Assembly: GCA_964641715.1 (NCBI GenBank)
Contig: CAZXMB010000113.1
Coordinates: 1-9,717, forward strand
From: CAZXMB01 sp964641715
GTDB taxonomy: Bacteria > Desulfobacterota > BSN033 > UBA1163
Direction: 5' to 3'
Length of the DNA stretch: 9,717 bases
Numbering within the stretch: position 1 is the first letter of the stretch; every line of letters begins with the position of its first letter. Under the pieces are notes generated by a model. The model was not told the DNA's origin. It made no database searches and saw only the letters and a list, made by a program, of their open reading frames with translations. The position numbers were made by a program, and so were the translations under genes. Below are positions 1 to 6,204 of the stretch, piece by piece.

Positions 1-28
1 TTATAGTCAATTTCATTTTTTATGTCAA
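1..28 (-). promoter_or_regulatory. Near-consensus sigma70-type promoter facing out of the window
   Basis: Read on the minus strand, positions 28-23 give a perfect TTGACA -35 box. A 17-bp A/T-rich spacer follows, then TATAA at positions 5-1, where the window ends before the sixth -10 base. This is close to an ideal housekeeping promoter and would drive a divergent gene lying to the left of the window. The gene is not visible, so its identity is unknown. It could be a regulator or another member of the pathway. The match is seen directly; activity is inferred. Confidence 0.6.
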
Positions 29-53
29 GGCGTCGGACTTTCGCATTATTATA

Positions 54-82
54 TTGACAGGCCTTTAAATTCGTTTTATTCA
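54..82 (+). promoter_or_regulatory. Candidate promoter of the biosynthetic operon
   Basis: A perfect TTGACA -35 box lies at 54-59. After a 17-bp spacer the -10 position (77-82) reads TATTCA, which keeps only the first three consensus bases, so promoter strength is uncertain and may depend on an activator. Transcription would start near position 89, leaving a leader of about 55 nt before the thiolase start. The -35 boxes of this and the minus-strand promoter are inverted copies about 25 bp apart, so one regulator bound between them could act on both directions. Confidence 0.45.
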
Positions 83-132
83 ATCGACAATCACCTTTCC
101 AGAACTTGCGGATCAGGGCAAGGAGGAAGAAT

Positions 133-139
133 AGGGGGG
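133..139 (+). promoter_or_regulatory. Shine-Dalgarno-like G-rich site for the thiolase
   Basis: AGGGGGG ends four bases before the ATG at 144. A better-matching AGGAGG sits further up at 121-126, too far from this ATG to pair in the usual spacing. The G-rich site therefore probably sets the start, though weakly. Confidence 0.4.
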
Positions 140-143
140 ACCC

Positions 144-1367
144 ATGGAAAAAAACAACGTGGCAGTGATCAGTGCGGTCAGGACACCTTTTGGAAAATTC
201 GGGGGGACCTTGAAAGACATTCCTTCAATCGAGCTCGGGGCCATGGTCATCCGGGAGGTGCTTCAAAGGGGGAAGGTCAGAGGAGAAGAGGTGGAGGAGA
301 CCTACTATGGAACCGCTGTCATCGGAGAGGCCGCTCTGGAGACGGATGTGCCGGCAAGGCAGGCTACCCTCAAAGCGGGGATGCCAGGAGAATCCATCTC
401 TCTCACACTGGATCGGGCCTGCTGTTCGTCGCTGGCTGCGGCTCGTCTTGGGTACAGGGCGATCAAAGCGGGCGAGATTGATATCGCCTTGGCAGTCGGT
501 TCGGACAACATGAGCCGTGCCCCCTATGTCTTCCCTCCGGATGTCCGTTGGGGAAAGAGATTGGGTAATATTCAAATCTGGGATGGCCTCTATGAGCTGG
601 GGTATAAGGGATTTAATCCTGTGTCGGTGGATGCAGGAGAGGTCGCACTGGAATACGGGATTACCCGTGAGGATCAGGACCGATGGGCTTATGAGAGTCA
701 GATGAGATATGCACGGGCCTTTCAAGGGGGGAAGTTCAAGATCGGTGAAGAGTTGATGAGGGTTGAAATTCAGCAGAAAAGAGGCCCCTCTCTTGTATTC
801 GAACGGGATGAGTTTCCGAGACCGGATACCACTCTTGAAAAACTCTCCAGGCTCCCGACGGTTTATGGAAGTCCCACGGTGACTGCGGGAAACGCTCCGG
901 GTTTGGATACAGGGGCCGCCGCCCTCCTGCTGATGAGCGAGAATAAAGCCAGGGAAAAAGGATTAAAACCTTTAGCCAGAGTTATCGCCATGAATGCAAC
1001 CGCCATGGCCCCCCGGTTGATTGCAGCCATTCCGGGTTTCACGATTCAGAAGATTTTAGAAAAGTCCTGCCTTTCACTCGATCAGATCAACCTCATTGAG
1101 ATCAATGAAGCCTTTGCCGCCATGCCACTGGTCAGTGCCAGGATATTGGCTGATGGGGACCCCGGGAAGATGAAATCGATTTTAGAGAAGACCAATGTGA
1201 ACGGGGGGGCTATTGCCATCGGCCATCCGGTGGGCGCAAGCGGGGCAAGGATTCTCATGACCATGATTTATGAACTGAGAAGAAGGGGCGGAGGGATGGG
1301 GGTGGCCTCGATCTGCGGAGGGTTAGCCCAGGGGGAGGGGGCGATCGTTCAGGTTGGCCAGGAATAA
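144..1367 (+). CDS. Thiolase (acetyl-CoA C-acyltransferase family)
   Basis: A 407-residue protein of normal thiolase length. Thiolases condense or cleave acyl-CoA thioesters through two cysteines and a histidine in the cytoplasm. All elements are visible: the nucleophilic Cys93 in DRACCSS (usually NxxCGSG), a TAGNAPGLDTGAA stretch at 247-259, the NEAF motif at 321-324, His361 in GHPVGASGAR, and the acid/base Cys391 in SICGGLAQG. The variant CCSS around the nucleophile is a departure from the common CGSG. First gene of the cluster; the downstream methyltransferase starts one base after its stop. In this setting it more likely makes acetoacetyl-CoA or another starter/extender, or works in a reversed beta-oxidation, than acts in fatty-acid degradation, but that is inference. 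Substrate and exact subfamily cannot be told from sequence. The ATG is preceded by a G-rich ribosome site. Confidence 0.9.
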   Translation: MEKNNVAVISAVRTPFGKFGGTLKDIPSIELGAMVIREVLQRGKVRGEEVEETYYGTAVIGEAALETDVPARQATLKAGMPGESISLTLDRACCSSLAAARLGYRAIKAGEIDIALAVGSDNMSRAPYVFPPDVRWGKRLGNIQIWDGLYELGYKGFNPVSVDAGEVALEYGITREDQDRWAYESQMRYARAFQGGKFKIGEELMRVEIQQKRGPSLVFERDEFPRPDTTLEKLSRLPTVYGSPTVTAGNAPGLDTGAAALLLMSENKAREKGLKPLARVIAMNATAMAPRLIAAIPGFTIQKILEKSCLSLDQINLIEINEAFAAMPLVSARILADGDPGKMKSILEKTNVNGGAIAIGHPVGASGARILMTMIYELRRRGGGMGVASICGGLAQGEGAIVQVGQE

Positions 1368-1368
1368 G

Positions 1369-2040
1369 ATGAGGGCTCGAATTTCAGAAGCCGGTGTCAT
1401 TGAAGACCGGGAACTGGCAGAGTATTACAGTCTCATGGCCAAGCGATATATGGGGATTCCCTGCCGGAGGGTCCTGAGCCGGATTAAAGCAAAGGGGATT
1501 GAAAGGGGCAAGGCCCTTGATGTGGGAACAGGCCCTGGCATCTTTCCCATCTTCCTGTCCAGGGCGCTTCCTGAAATCGAATTCAAAGCCATTGACCTCT
1601 CTCCCACGATGGTGGAGATCGCCCGGCAGAATGCAATGGAGGCCGGGATAGGCAGTGGCATCGATTTTCAGATAGGCTCTGCTTATGCCTTACCCTGTGA
1701 GGACCATTCCCTCGATCTTCTTCTCTGTATCAATACCCTTCATCATTTAGACCGTCCGGTTGAATTCTTCAATGAAGTGGCGAGAGGCTTGAAGGAGGGA
1801 GGGGGGTTTGTTATAGTTGATTTCCACAGGGATACCTCTCTTACCTTTATTAAGATTTTCGATCTTTTCTGGAAAATTTATTTCGGAAGGCATCCCAAGG
1901 CCAGAAGGGGCTTCTTGGAATCGGTGTCCTCCTCGTATACGGTGGAGGAGTGCCGGGACTTTTTGGAGCATTCAAAGCTGGGAAATTGGAGACTTTATAC
2001 CAGGACTGTGGAGATGTGGATTGAGTCAAAGAGAAGATGA
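1369..2040 (+). CDS. Class I SAM-dependent methyltransferase 1
   Basis: A 223-residue Rossmann-fold methyltransferase of the UbiE/Methyltransf_11 type, predicted soluble and cytoplasmic. Motif I is ALDVGTGPG (residues 49-57), the SAM-ribose acidic residue is Asp76 in AIDLSPTMVEIA, the motif II region is DLLLCINTLHHL (116-127), and motif III is LKEGGGFVIVD (141-151). The 157-175 stretch is rich in aromatic and aliphatic residues and may contact a lipid-like substrate. I chose ATG 1369 because AGGA (1360-1363) lies 5 nt upstream and the start follows the thiolase stop by one base. A TTG at 1354 would add five residues and overlap the thiolase. The substrate is unknown; from the neighbours, a methylation of the chain or of its head/aryl group is plausible. 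Confidence 0.85.
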   Translation: MRARISEAGVIEDRELAEYYSLMAKRYMGIPCRRVLSRIKAKGIERGKALDVGTGPGIFPIFLSRALPEIEFKAIDLSPTMVEIARQNAMEAGIGSGIDFQIGSAYALPCEDHSLDLLLCINTLHHLDRPVEFFNEVARGLKEGGGFVIVDFHRDTSLTFIKIFDLFWKIYFGRHPKARRGFLESVSSSYTVEECRDFLEHSKLGNWRLYTRTVEMWIESKRR

Positions 2041-2921
2041 CTCTATTTTTTAGAGTGGGGATGAAACAGAATATCGAGATGGAGGTTATCGATTGTCCCC
2101 TCTGTGGAGAACGGAAAAGCTCTCCCCTCCATCGAGAACATCCCTTTCAAATGGTGAGATGTTCTTCCTGTCAATTTGTTTTCGCCAATCCGAGGCCAAC
2201 AGAGGAATTCCTTTTTCGTTATTACCAGCATTACCTGCCGGAGAATGACGCTTCGATTAAGGCGTGGCATAAAATGATGAAGCCGGTTTTTCAAAAGGCA
2301 GCCCGCCTGATAGGGCAGTATCAAAAAAGGGGGAAGTTGCTGGATGCGGGATCGGGTTTTGGATTTTTTCTCTCTGAGATGAGAGAGAGAGGATGGGAGG
2401 TCATCGGAGTGGACCTTTCTCAGAAGGCCATTGATTACGCAAGACACCATCTGGGATTAACCATTCACCCCGGACCGCTGGAAAGGGTTGGGTTTCGGGA
2501 AAATGAATTCGATGTGGTCAGTGGCTTTTATGTGGTTGAGCATCTTTCCAATCCCGTGGCCTTTCTGAAGGAGTGTTATCGGGTTCTTAAGCCCGGAGGA
2601 ATTCTCCTGCTGAGGTATCCCCATACCACTCCGATCAAGAACCTCCTTCGTTTTTTCAGGATCGAAAACAGACTCTATGATCAACCCGCCCACCTCTCAG
2701 ATTTCTCACCGGAGACGATTGAGCGGTCCCTCCGGAGAGCGGGATTCAGTCGTTTTAGACATCTCATCGGAGGGTATACCTTTCCCAAGGAATTAGGAAA
2801 GCGATGGGCCAGTTCCCTTTTTGGGAACCTCTCTGAGGCCCTTTTCCGCCTCAGCAGAAAACATTTCCTCCTCCCCGGAGTGAGTAAGACGATATTGGCT
2901 TTCAAGGAAAATCCCTCATGA
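2037..2921 (+). CDS. Zinc-ribbon class I SAM methyltransferase 2
   Basis: A 294-residue protein with two parts. The N-terminus carries a four-cysteine zinc-ribbon-like knuckle pair, C20-P-L-C23 and C42-S-S-C45. The rest is a Methyltransf_23-type domain with motif I LLDAGSGFGFF (101-111), acidic Asp126 in VDLSQKAIDYA, and VVEHLSNP followed by LKPGGILLLRYP at the motif II/III positions. This architecture is common among methyltransferases found in cell-surface glycan and lipid clusters, but substrate cannot be inferred. The start overlaps the stop of methyltransferase 1 as ATGA, implying translational coupling. No strong ribosome site precedes it; ATG 2061 or 2079 would remove 8 or 14 residues and still keep the zinc ribbon. 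The next gene again starts in an ATGA overlap. Confidence 0.83.
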   Translation: MTLFFRVGMKQNIEMEVIDCPLCGERKSSPLHREHPFQMVRCSSCQFVFANPRPTEEFLFRYYQHYLPENDASIKAWHKMMKPVFQKAARLIGQYQKRGKLLDAGSGFGFFLSEMRERGWEVIGVDLSQKAIDYARHHLGLTIHPGPLERVGFRENEFDVVSGFYVVEHLSNPVAFLKECYRVLKPGGILLLRYPHTTPIKNLLRFFRIENRLYDQPAHLSDFSPETIERSLRRAGFSRFRHLIGGYTFPKELGKRWASSLFGNLSEALFRLSRKHFLLPGVSKTILAFKENPS

Positions 2922-3565
2922 AGAAGTTTGCCCTCTGGACGATCGTCCTTTCATTCCTGATCCCCTTCGCTTCCCCTGAAGCACAGCCTCTCAGGGCGGA
3001 GGAGGTTGTGCGACGGTTGAGAGAGTCCCGGGAGAGGACAAAAGACTTCTCCGCTGACCTTCTTCAGGAGAAGAAGATATCCCTGTTCAAAGAGAAAGTC
3101 ATCTCAAGAGGGAAGATCCGTTTCAAGAAGCCGGATAAGGTCTTCATCGAATTCTTCCCCCCAGAGGCAAGCCAGATGCTCTTCGACGGGAAAACCTTTT
3201 TGCTCTATTTTAAGGAGGAGAAGACCGCAGAGCGTTATCAGATTGAGGGCAATCCGCTGGTGGAACGGTACCTCCTCTTCTCAAAAGACCCTTTTCAGGA
3301 GAGGTTTGCTCAGTGGAGGGTCCTGGAGGACCGGGAATCCTTTGTGGTGATGGAGATCTTGCCCAAGGCAAAAGATGCCCTTTGGATGAAGACGAGGCTC
3401 TGGATCTCCAAGAAGGACTGGATGATCATCGCCATGGAGATGGTGGAGCAGAACGGGGATATCACCACGCTTCGGTATTCGAATATGAGAGTCAACAGAG
3501 GTCTCACCGATTCCGATTTTGAGATCCGCCTGCCCAAAGAGGTGAGGATCACAGAGGTCCGATGA
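2918..3565 (+). CDS. LolA-like periplasmic outer-membrane lipoprotein carrier family protein
   Basis: A 215-residue protein with an N-terminal signal peptide: MKK, a hydrophobic core at about 5-18, and probable cleavage near residue 22. The mature part follows the LolA/LolB fold pattern: an amphipathic helix (about 26-42), FSADLLQEKK, then a run of beta strands including GKIRFKKPDKVFIEF and MLFDGKTFLLYFKEEKT. LolA proteins carry acylated lipoproteins from the inner membrane to the outer-membrane receptor LolB in a hydrophobic cavity. Cluster-embedded LolA homologues, as in aryl polyene clusters, are thought to carry the hydrophobic product instead. Placement directly before the KS gene (ATGA-type overlap at both ends) and a LolB-like lipoprotein further downstream suggest such a dedicated role here. 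Whether it also serves ordinary lipoproteins cannot be told. Confidence 0.82.
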   Translation: MKKFALWTIVLSFLIPFASPEAQPLRAEEVVRRLRESRERTKDFSADLLQEKKISLFKEKVISRGKIRFKKPDKVFIEFFPPEASQMLFDGKTFLLYFKEEKTAERYQIEGNPLVERYLLFSKDPFQERFAQWRVLEDRESFVVMEILPKAKDALWMKTRLWISKKDWMIIAMEMVEQNGDITTLRYSNMRVNRGLTDSDFEIRLPKEVRITEVR

Positions 3566-4785
3566 GAAGAAAGGTGGTCGTCACAGGTCTGGGAGTGGTG
3601 AGTGCGATAGGGAATGATGTTTCTGAGTTCTGGGATTCCCTGGTCGCCGGAAGGGACGGGGCAAAAGAGGTGACGGTCTTTGATGTCTCTCCCTACCGGG
3701 CCAAGAGAGCCGCTGAGGTCTCCGGTTTAGATTTAAAGGCTCATTTCTCAAAGAGGGAGATCCGGCGACTCTCCCGATGTGATCAGTTTGGAATGATCGC
3801 ATTCCGGGAGGCCTGGCAATCGGCCCGCCTCCACCGAGACCCAATCGAAAAAGAAAGGGCAGGGGTCATCCTGGGGGCAGGTTCAGGAGGGATCCTCTCC
3901 GTTGAAAAATATTTTAGGGATTTCTATCGGGGAGCAGGAAAACCCCCCCTCTCTCTCCTCATCTCATATTCCCTCGCCACCACCACAGACCTGATTGCCA
4001 TTGAAGCAGGCCTTCGGGGACCGAGAAACACCACGGCTACCGTTTGTTCTTCCAGTTCTGTCTCCATGGGCGTGGCCTATGAGATGATTCAGATGGGTCT
4101 GGCGGATGTGATGGTGACGGGCGGAAGTGATTCCCTCTGCGAGGTTTCTTACAGCGGGTTTAGCAGCCTGAAATTGGTCGATCCCGAAGGATGCAGGCCC
4201 TTTGATCAGAGAAGGCAGGGGTTGATCCTTGGCGAAGGGGCGGGGATTCTGATTCTCGAAGAGATGGAACATGCCCTCAGGAGGAATGCTCCGATTCGGG
4301 CAGAATTTCCGGGCTACGGGATCTGTGCCGATGCCTATCACCTCACCGCACCCGAACCTCAGGGGGAGGGGGTGGAGAGAGTGATCCGGATGGCCCTCTA
4401 CCAGGCCGGAATTTCTCCGGGAGAGGTGGATACGATCAATGCCCATGGCACCGCCACCCTTTTTAATGATATTTCTGAGACAAGGGGAATCAAAAAGGTG
4501 TTCGGGGAAAGGGCGAAGGAGATTCCTATCAGCGGGATCAAATCCATGATCGGACATTGCCTTGGTTCCGCAGGAGGCATTGAGGCTGTGGCCACTGTCT
4601 TAACGCTGGAGCATGGAACGATTCCTCCAACGATCCATTATGAAGTTCCGGATCCTCTTTGCGATCTCAACTATACTCCCAATCATTCGATTCAGAAGGA
4701 TGTCCGGGTTGCCCTCTCAAATTCCTTTGCCTTCGGGGGGAACAACGCCTGTTTAGTCTTCAGGAAATTTAATGGAGTCCAGTAG
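3562..4785 (+). CDS. Beta-ketoacyl-ACP synthase, FabF-type, catalytically complete (KS)
   Basis: A 407-residue ketosynthase matching FabF/KAS II length. It performs decarboxylative Claisen condensation of an acyl chain with malonyl-ACP in the cytoplasm. The full catalytic set is present: nucleophile Cys162 in TVCSSSS, His295 in NAHGTAT, Lys327 and His332 in IKSMIGHCLGSAGG. The N-terminal VVVTGLGVVSAIG strand and the C-terminal NSFAFGGNNA loop are typical. Its partner immediately downstream is a KS-fold protein without catalytic residues, so this is most likely the active half of a KS/CLF heterodimer of type II polyketide, aryl polyene or polyene style, and less likely the housekeeping FabF. 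The start overlaps the LolA-like stop, and an AGAGG ribosome site sits just upstream. No carrier protein is adjacent, which is unusual for such pairs. Confidence 0.9.
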   Translation: MRRKVVVTGLGVVSAIGNDVSEFWDSLVAGRDGAKEVTVFDVSPYRAKRAAEVSGLDLKAHFSKREIRRLSRCDQFGMIAFREAWQSARLHRDPIEKERAGVILGAGSGGILSVEKYFRDFYRGAGKPPLSLLISYSLATTTDLIAIEAGLRGPRNTTATVCSSSSVSMGVAYEMIQMGLADVMVTGGSDSLCEVSYSGFSSLKLVDPEGCRPFDQRRQGLILGEGAGILILEEMEHALRRNAPIRAEFPGYGICADAYHLTAPEPQGEGVERVIRMALYQAGISPGEVDTINAHGTATLFNDISETRGIKKVFGERAKEIPISGIKSMIGHCLGSAGGIEAVATVLTLEHGTIPPTIHYEVPDPLCDLNYTPNHSIQKDVRVALSNSFAFGGNNACLVFRKFNGVQ

Positions 4786-6085
4786 AGTTCAAGGATCAGC
4801 TCAATTGCGGTATAAAAACTCATTCCGAATTCCGAATTCCGAAATCCGAAATCCGGGAAGGCATCGCATCGTCATTACAGGTCTGGGCATGGTCTCTCCA
4901 CTCGGGGTGGGGAAGGAGGAATTCTGGAAGAACTGTCTTCAGGGAATTTCGGGGATTAAGCCGGTTCAAAGGTTCGATGTGAGCTCCTATCGTTCAAGAT
5001 TAGGTGGAGAGCTTCGGGAAATCGATTTTAAGGCCTTCATCAAACCCGCAAACCTCAGAAGGATGAATCGAATTGGAAAGATCATGGTTTCAGCCGTGAG
5101 GCTGGCCCTCGAGGATTCCGGACTCGATTTGGGGAAAGAGGATTCCAATCGAATGGGGATTGCCATCGGTACGGGCCTCGGGAGTTCGGATACGGTGGAC
5201 CAGTTCTTCCGGTCCCTCCTGAAGGATGGGCCCATGGGGGCCCAACCCATCCTCTTTCAGACCGCTGTTCCCAATGCCATCACCAGCCACTGTTCCATCG
5301 AATATGGAATCAAAGGGATCAATATCACCTTCTCTCACAAAGAGGTCTCCGCAGAGATGGCCCTTTCTTTTGCCTATCATCTCCTGAGAGAGGGGAGAGC
5401 GGATACCCTGTTTGCAGGGGGAGGGGATGAGTTGAGCGAACCCCTCTACCATGTCTATTCGATGTTAGGGGCCTTATCTCCTCAGAAAGGAAAGGGATCC
5501 GAAGGGATGAGACCCTTTGATCGGGAAAGAAATGGGATTGTGCTGGGAGAGGGAAGCGGGATTCTTGTCCTGGAGACATTGGAACATGCGGAAAAGAGAG
5601 GGGCAAGGATCTATGCAGAGATAGGAGGGGTAGGATTTTCAGGAAGTACGGATGGCGTTCTCCGGTATGACCAAAAAGGGGATTCGATTGCGAAGGCAAT
5701 GTTGACAGCAGCGAAAGAGCCATCAGAGGTCGATTACATTTCAGCTGCAGCCAATTCCACCGTCGATCTTGATCGAGCAGAGACTTTAGCGATTAAAAAG
5801 GTCTTTGGGGAGGGGGCGAGTGAGATCTCCGTGGGGAGTCTCAAATCAATGATGGGTGAATTTGACGGATCAGGAGGGATCAGGGCCTGTGCATTGGCCT
5901 TGAGCCTTTATCACGGGGTCATTCCCCCAACCCTCGGGACAACACAACTCGATCCCCAATGCGATCTGAATGTCGTCCTTGGCCGTTCAGAAAAGAAGGA
6001 TATACGGTCCGCCCTACTTAATGGTTGCTCGAATGGCGGCTCCAATATTTCCCTCTGGTTTCAATCTTATTCCTCCGTAAAGTAA
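4772..6085 (+). CDS. Ketosynthase-fold chain-length-factor-like protein (inactive KS, CLF)
   Basis: A 437-residue FabF paralogue that keeps the thiolase fold (RIVITGLGMVSPLG at 32-45, GIVLGEGSGILVLE at 255-268, LNGCSNGGSN at 416-425) but has lost every catalytic residue. Aligned on the upstream KS, the nucleophilic Cys is Glu191 (HKEVSAEM), the first His is Ala326 (SAAANST) and the second His is Glu363 (KSMMGEF); the Lys358 equivalent remains. Loss of the triad in the subunit next to an intact KS is the signature of chain-length factors, which dimerise with the KS and shape the elongation tunnel. Classical actinobacterial CLFs have Gln at the Cys position, so Glu is unusual. The ATG at 4772 overlaps the KS gene by 14 nt and has AGGA 6 nt upstream. 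A TTG at 4805 with AAGGA (4791-4795) is an alternative. Both lie before a 7-bp repeat array that encodes an odd extension (about residues 17-29). Confidence 0.86.
   Translation: MESSRVQGSAQLRYKNSFRIPNSEIRNPGRHRIVITGLGMVSPLGVGKEEFWKNCLQGISGIKPVQRFDVSSYRSRLGGELREIDFKAFIKPANLRRMNRIGKIMVSAVRLALEDSGLDLGKEDSNRMGIAIGTGLGSSDTVDQFFRSLLKDGPMGAQPILFQTAVPNAITSHCSIEYGIKGINITFSHKEVSAEMALSFAYHLLREGRADTLFAGGGDELSEPLYHVYSMLGALSPQKGKGSEGMRPFDRERNGIVLGEGSGILVLETLEHAEKRGARIYAEIGGVGFSGSTDGVLRYDQKGDSIAKAMLTAAKEPSEVDYISAAANSTVDLDRAETLAIKKVFGEGASEISVGSLKSMMGEFDGSGGIRACALALSLYHGVIPPTLGTTQLDPQCDLNVVLGRSEKKDIRSALLNGCSNGGSNISLWFQSYSSVK
4822..4856 (+). repeat. Tandem 7-bp repeat, five copies, inside the CLF start region
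   Basis: Five head-to-tail heptamers, three ATTCCGA then AATCCGA and AATCCGG, run without gaps. They lie between the plausible CLF starts (4772, 4805) and the first conserved beta strand (from about 4865). The unit is not a multiple of three, so gain or loss of one copy would shift the frame. Arrays of this ATTCCGA/AATCCGA type are, as I recall, widespread as dispersed intergenic repeats in some deltaproteobacterial and planctomycete genomes, so insertion of such an element here is another explanation. Confidence 0.9.
5223..5253 (+). repeat. Inverted repeat (hairpin-forming) within the CLF gene
   Basis: Perfect 8-bp arms AGGATGGG (5223-5230) and CCCATCCT (5246-5253) flank a 15-nt loop that itself contains the palindromes CCCATGGG and GGGCCC. 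It lies in coding sequence and has no T-run, so it is not an intrinsic terminator. It could cause pausing in the mRNA, or simply reflect the Pro/Gly-rich codons there. Confidence 0.5.
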
Positions 6086-6204
6086 ACTCCTCCTCTTGAA
6101 TCAGACACGAGTCATTCTCAGCGCCTGGCCCAGGAGGGCAGGTGGGGAGGATGATCTTCGGCAAGTCGACGGGAAGTGAAGGGTTGTGTTATACTCCTGA
6201 CATC
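6086..6204 (+). other. Intergenic gap splitting the cluster into two blocks
   Basis: This is the only sizeable gap inside the cluster. It contains CTCCTCCTC (6087-6095), an AGGAGGG ribosome-like site (6132-6138) whose AGGAGG could pair with CCTCCT at 6089-6094, a short CCTGGCCCAGG palindrome (6124-6134), and an extended -10 promoter near its end. In-frame GTG 6142 and ATG 6151 could add 21 or 18 residues to the next protein. No U-tailed terminator hairpin is seen. Confidence 0.6.
6187..6195 (+). promoter_or_regulatory. Extended -10 promoter (TGTTATACT) for the second block
   Basis: TGTTATACT fits the extended -10 pattern TGnTATAAT with a single mismatch in the hexamer. The hexamer TATACT (6190-6195) ends 9 nt before the ATG at 6205, which has no ribosome site of its own. 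Transcription would then begin about 2-3 nt before that ATG, giving a leaderless or near-leaderless message. No convincing -35 box lies 16-18 bp upstream, as is usual for extended -10 promoters. Activity is inferred. Confidence 0.45.

Noticed and set aside
225..725. 166-residue minus-strand open frame opposite the thiolase
   Set aside because: It lies wholly opposite a well-supported thiolase, shows no family motif and has a Pro/Ser/His/Arg-rich composition typical of antisense shadows.
2369..2388. TCTCTC / GAGAGA inverted repeat in methyltransferase 2
   Set aside because: It is a simple dinucleotide-rich stretch in coding sequence encoding FLSEMRERG, explained by codon choice.
3964..4557. 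197-residue minus-strand open frame opposite the KS
   Set aside because: It overlaps the KS active-site region and has no recognisable domain or ribosome site. The frame is open as a by-product of KS codon use.
3562..4785. Housekeeping fabF
   Set aside because: Pairing with a triad-less KS paralogue, and the absence of fabD, fabG and acpP neighbours, argue for a specialised KS.
6124..6134. CCTGGCCCAGG palindrome as a terminator after the CLF gene
   Set aside because: The stem is only four bases and no U-run follows. The gap instead leads into a promoter and the next gene.
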